From Lentisphaeria bacterium (GTDB lineage: Bacteria; Verrucomicrobiota; Lentisphaeria; Victivallales; Victivallaceae): a stretch of DNA of 64,000 nt. The notes beneath the pieces were generated by a model. The model made no database searches, was not told the origin of the DNA, and was given only the letters and a program-made list of their open reading frames with translations. The stretch spans positions 1 through 64,000 of the forward strand of contig JAFTJQ010000072.1 in assembly GCA_017456285.1 (NCBI GenBank), given 5' to 3'. The position numbers were made by a program, and so were the translations under genes. This document shows, piece after piece, positions 62,876-64,000 of this stretch; the stretch's first letter is position 1, and the number at the start of each line of letters is the position of its first letter.

Positions 62876-62903
62876 AATTGCAGTGACAGTTGTTACTGCA
62901 ATT
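62876..62903. promoter_or_regulatory. 28-bp palindrome in the pseudopilin leader
   Basis: AATTGCAGTGACA (62876-62888) and TGTTACTGCAATT (62891-62903) are inverted repeats with one mismatch. It is 55 bases before the start codon at 62821. It could be an operator or an mRNA hairpin. Confidence 0.5.
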
Positions 62904-63107
62904 GCCTTAATTTGAGCTTAATTGTGTTTTTTTGTTAGAATTAATTTTTTTTGTGTCTTTTTTCCTTTCTTTTTTGTTAGTTATAAAAGTTTATTAAGAA
63001 TTAATGCTATAAGCCTGAATTAAACTTTTTATTTGCTTTGTTTTTTATAATACTTTTTGAGTATATGCCTTTAATGTTAATAGTTGTAATTATTGTTAAC
63101 TGCCTAT

Positions 63108-63136
63108 AGTATAGCACAAAGAATGCAAAATGTCAA
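63108..63136 (-). promoter_or_regulatory. Strong sigma-70 promoter for the minus-strand pseudopilin gene
   Basis: On the minus strand: TTGACA (63136-63131), exactly 17 bases, TATACT (63113-63108). This is near-perfect consensus and points at the pseudopilin gene. Expected start near 63101. Confidence 0.8.
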
Positions 63137-63365
63137 TAGTTTTTTTGAAAAAAATTGCAATTTTTTTTAAATGTTATTGCTGCAAATAAGGATATTTTTA
63201 GTCGTAAAGTGTTTTTAATTAATGCTTTATATGGGTTTTGCCGTGCTTTGTCAATGAGTGGGCAAAATGAATTATTTGCATGCAATTATTTATTGTTTTT
63301 TTATTTTTTTTGCCATATTGATTGTTTTTTATACTATCCGTCGCACTTGGATATTTGCAAAAAAA

Positions 63366-64000
63366 TTACAAAAAGCGTTTGCGGAAAGTACATTTTTGGC
63401 AGAATGGTTCAGAAACAATATTATCGGCAAAATTTTTGACCATGTTTTGCAGTCTCGGAGCATTTAAGATTTTTTGAAAATCTGTAACTTCATCGATATT
63501 GCCGAGCGTGATTGCTCCCTCTGAATCGAGACAGCAAGGCACCACACTACCATCAAGCAAAATTCCTAATTGCGAACTTCCGCCGTGACAGAACCCATGA
63601 ACAATTTTTTCTGATTCAGTGTTTTGATTCGGCAAATCAGCAGGCCAATCAAATTTTTTATCGACATTGAGATATATTCTATCTAATAACTTTTTGCTTC
63701 GGCGATTATTTGGTATTTGAATTGATTCAAGCTGAAAAAAATCGGCAATTTCGGCTAAAATTATACTGTTTTTTGCCTCATCGCTGCTTGAATAGTTCCA
63801 TAATCGGTAGTTTACAAAAACATCATCACGCTTTTGCATAAGTAATTCGGAGAAATGCAAAATTCCCTGCATGACTTCGCCGTGAATTTCTGCATCATTC
63901 AGGGCATGCAGTGAGAAGTTAATTTGCTTAAAAAACGGATTTTCGACTAAAGCAACTTTTTTTGATTCATCTAAAAGAGTGCCGTTTGAGGTTATTTTAA
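63366..64000 (-). CDS. Radical SAM protein with SPASM domain, C-terminal part (5' end beyond the window)
   Basis: The minus frame is open from the window edge at 64000 to the stop at 63366 (about 211 codons), so the gene starts outside. Seen: an ITSNGTLLD strand typical of the radical SAM barrel, FSLHALNDAEIHGEV, and a C-terminal SPASM auxiliary-cluster pattern (GFCHGGSSQLGILLDGSVVPCCLD, then FCQKC). The CxxxCxxC core motif must lie upstream and is not visible. Proteins of this group mature peptides or enzymes such as sulfatases; here the substrate is unknown. Confidence 0.85.
   Translation of the reverse strand, partial: KITSNGTLLDESKKVALVENPFFKQINFSLHALNDAEIHGEVMQGILHFSELLMQKRDDVFVNYRLWNYSSSDEAKNSIILAEIADFFQLESIQIPNNRRSKKLLDRIYLNVDKKFDWPADLPNQNTESEKIVHGFCHGGSSQLGILLDGSVVPCCLDSEGAITLGNIDEVTDFQKILNAPRLQNMVKNFADNIVSEPFCQKCTFRKRFL

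Larger units (their letters stand above)
62822..63365 (-). other. Long A-rich (minus strand) leader and promoter region, no gene
   Basis: No gene. A consensus promoter at 63108-63136 implies a leader of about 280 bases for the pseudopilin gene. The leader holds the 28-bp palindrome at 62876-62903 and long A-runs on the transcribed strand. A plus-strand frame at 63155-63439 overlaps the radical SAM gene and is rejected. Confidence 0.6.

Noticed and set aside
63155-63467. Plus-strand frames opposite the radical SAM gene
   Set aside because: They overlap a minus-strand gene with clear SPASM motifs and the strong minus-strand promoter; composition is that of AT-rich antisense.
1-64000. CRISPR array, insertion sequences, prophage
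   Set aside because: No regularly spaced direct repeats, no transposase, integrase or phage structural genes were seen.

Overview
The window looks like a chromosomal stretch of an AT-rich, Gram-negative bacterium of the PVC group, most probably a gut Lentisphaerae/Victivallales relative. The reasons are: lipid A genes (lpxB, lpxK) and an LptF/G-type permease show an outer membrane; three prepilin-like proteins with a YFT..E start, two of them sharing the stereotyped [20 protein letters not shown] helix, sit among glycoside hydrolases, as is typical of Lentisphaerae and Planctomycetes; and DUF6259-type and beta-propeller hydrolases are abundant. Taxonomy is inferred; there is no rRNA gene in the window.

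Layout. 1-800: hairpin-rich DNA with repeats and perhaps the end of an unidentified gene. 798-4283 (-): fabF, M42 peptidase, a small membrane protein, trxB. 4445-9563 (+): peptide ABC ATPase, TPR protein, mutL, purine permease. 9642-15725: an RNA-repair island. It has rtcR on the minus strand, then a consensus sigma-54 promoter and, on the plus strand, a leader packed with self-complementary segments, a Ro60 (TROVE-vWA) gene, a DIP1984-like gene, another structured spacer, rtcB, and a tRNA-like RNA whose anticodon loop is replaced by a long structured insert. 16207-43039: about 27 kb of carbohydrate catabolism (two GH36, GH42-like, GH51, nucleoside hydrolase-like, SGNH hydrolase, two near-identical DUF6259 proteins, GH28, Gfo/Idh/MocA oxidoreductase, two sugar isomerase-like proteins, DMT transporter, two GH5, metallophosphoesterase, two prepilin-like proteins). 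43238-53442 (+): housekeeping and envelope genes (GT2, LptF/G permease, peptide-binding protein, dapB, lpxB, gatB, ribE, unknown, TauE/SafE permease). 53466-58222 (-): YgiQ radical SAM protein, small exported protein, dicarboxylate symporter, M16 peptidase. 58445-59617 (+): lpxK. 59738-64000 (-): propeller-LamG hydrolase, prepilin-like protein, and the C-terminal part of a SPASM radical SAM protein that runs off the window.

How the parts work together. In the RNA-repair island, RtcR (a CARF-AAA+-HTH activator in the known family) would sense RNA ends and fire the sigma-54 promoter; the Ro60 protein, candidate Y-like RNAs and the RtcB ligase would then handle damaged or cleaved RNA. The combination of four leader RNAs, one internal RNA and one tRNA mimic around Ro60 and RtcB is the most unusual thing here. 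In the glycan region the enzyme mix suggests breakdown of plant pectin side chains and galacto/gluco-mannan-like polymers, followed by uptake and oxidation/isomerisation of unusual sugars. A conserved element of about 75 bp, with a -35/-10 pair at its end, lies upstream of three separate transcription units (24046, 38327, 40804) and probably co-regulates them. No SusC/SusD pair and no dedicated transcription factor for the glycan genes is visible. No CRISPR array, rRNA, ordinary tRNA, insertion sequence or prophage was found.
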